Below, piece by piece: positions 63,526 through 64,000 of a stretch of DNA of 64,000 bases; the stretch's first letter is position 1, and each line of letters begins with the position of its first letter. A program made the translations under genes and the position numbers. The notes beneath the pieces were generated by a model that was not told the origin of the DNA, ran no database searches, and saw only the letters and a program-made list of their open reading frames with translations. Where the stretch lies: assembly GCF_010499245.1 (NCBI RefSeq), contig NZ_JAAGOW010000001.1, positions 1 through 64,000 on the forward strand, written 5' to 3'. This DNA is from Variovorax sp. WS11 (GTDB lineage Bacteria > Pseudomonadota > Gammaproteobacteria > Burkholderiales > Burkholderiaceae_C).

Positions 63526-64000
63526 TCAGAGAAGCGGTGAAAACAGCCGCGCGGTCGCATCCCCGAGCCGGCGCGCGAAAGCCTGGCGCCGCAGCGCACG
63601 GACCGGCGAGGCGCTGTGCAGATCGGTCTCGAACTGCGCCGCGAGCGGTTTGGCGAGCGCCGGGCCGTAGATCACGGCGCACACCTCGAAATTGAGCCGG
63701 AAGCTGCGATTGTCGAAGTTGGCGGTGCCGATCATCGCGCAATGGTCGTCCACCACCAGCGTCTTGGAGTGCAGCATGCGCGCCTTGTACTCCCAGATCT
63801 TGACGCCGGCGGCGATCAGCTCGTCGTAGTAGGAGCGCGCGGCGGCGCTCACGACCAGCGAATCGCTGCGCCGCGGCACCAGCAGGCGCACGTCCACGCC
63901 GCGCAGTGCCGCGCTGGTCAGTGCCATCAACGCCGGCTCGCCGGGCACGAAGTACGGCGTGGTGAGCCATGCGCGATGCGAAGCCGAGTGGATGGCAGCG
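63526..64000 (-). CDS. Cardiolipin synthase-like phospholipase D protein, C-terminal part
   Basis: The last about 158 residues of a PLD-superfamily protein; the 5' part lies beyond base 64000. The second HKD motif is complete: HSKTLVVDDHCAMIGTANFD followed by NRS. TTPYFVPGEPALMALTSAAL upstream and FETDLHSASPV downstream fit cardiolipin synthases, which condense phosphatidylglycerols in the inner membrane. Confidence 0.85.
   Translation of the reverse strand, partial: AAIHSASHRAWLTTPYFVPGEPALMALTSAALRGVDVRLLVPRRSDSLVVSAAARSYYDELIAAGVKIWEYKARMLHSKTLVVDDHCAMIGTANFDNRSFRLNFEVCAVIYGPALAKPLAAQFETDLHSASPVRALRRQAFARRLGDATARLFSPLL

Overview
The window is GC-rich, densely coded chromosome of a betaproteobacterium. 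Gene content and order (dapC-dapD-pilU-dapE-prmB; tolB-pal-cpoB; rng-maf-rlmH-rsfS-nadD-hemF-purD) and a high share of ATGA/GTGA stop-start overlaps point to Burkholderiales, most likely Comamonadaceae close to Variovorax. That placement is inferred from protein style and synteny; no search was run.

Layout. 0-2.3 kb: 3' part of hrpA (minus) divergent from a VapBC-type toxin-antitoxin pair. 2.3-11 kb: a plus-strand housekeeping run for arginine and lysine/diaminopimelate synthesis (argA, dapC, dapD, dapE) with pilU, prmB and a YheS-like ABC-F gene. 11-14.3 kb: small unrecognised proteins, a dual-specificity phosphatase and an SGNH lipoprotein. 14.3-17.9 kb: tRNA-Lys, tcdA and cpoB-pal-tolB on the minus strand. 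18-21.8 kb: msbA and a large TPR protein. 21.8-28.6 kb: a minus-strand operon-like run from rng to purD, then yebC. 28.8-42.3 kb: a xanthomonadin/aryl-polyene-like pigment locus built as two convergent operons. A plus arm (FAD halogenase-like protein, XanB2-like chorismatase, acyltransferase, glycosyltransferase) faces a minus arm (ACP, COG4648 membrane protein, AMP ligase-dehydratase fusion, LpxL-like acyltransferase, LolA-like protein, MMPL exporter, deacetylase, methyltransferase, dehydratase, ketoreductase). No ketosynthase is encoded in the window.

42.4-51.6 kb is the accessory stretch. It holds a HerA/DUF853-like ATPase with a scrambled C-terminus, a second VapBC pair, and a winged-helix/nucleotidyltransferase plus HEPN-like pair headed by three palindromes at an exact 21-bp period. 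It ends with a bufferin-type metal-stress locus: an ECF sigma factor, its NrsF-family anti-sigma, bufA, a broken bufB, bufC and bufD. Two divergent GTAACC-N16-CGAA promoters, matching the Caulobacter SigF consensus, lie between the sigma gene and bufA. A degenerate group II intron sits antisense, exactly at the former bufB-bufC stop/start overlap.

51.7-61 kb is a pyrimidine salvage/catabolism operon: Urc1-like GTP cyclohydrolase II homologue, Urc4/DUF1688, uracil phosphoribosyltransferase, a BMP-type nucleoside ABC transporter and a cytosine-deaminase-like amidohydrolase. The last 3 kb (minus) carry a GNAT acetyltransferase, a small monooxygenase, sbcB and the 3' end of a cardiolipin synthase-like gene. 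No CRISPR array, rRNA or replication origin was seen.
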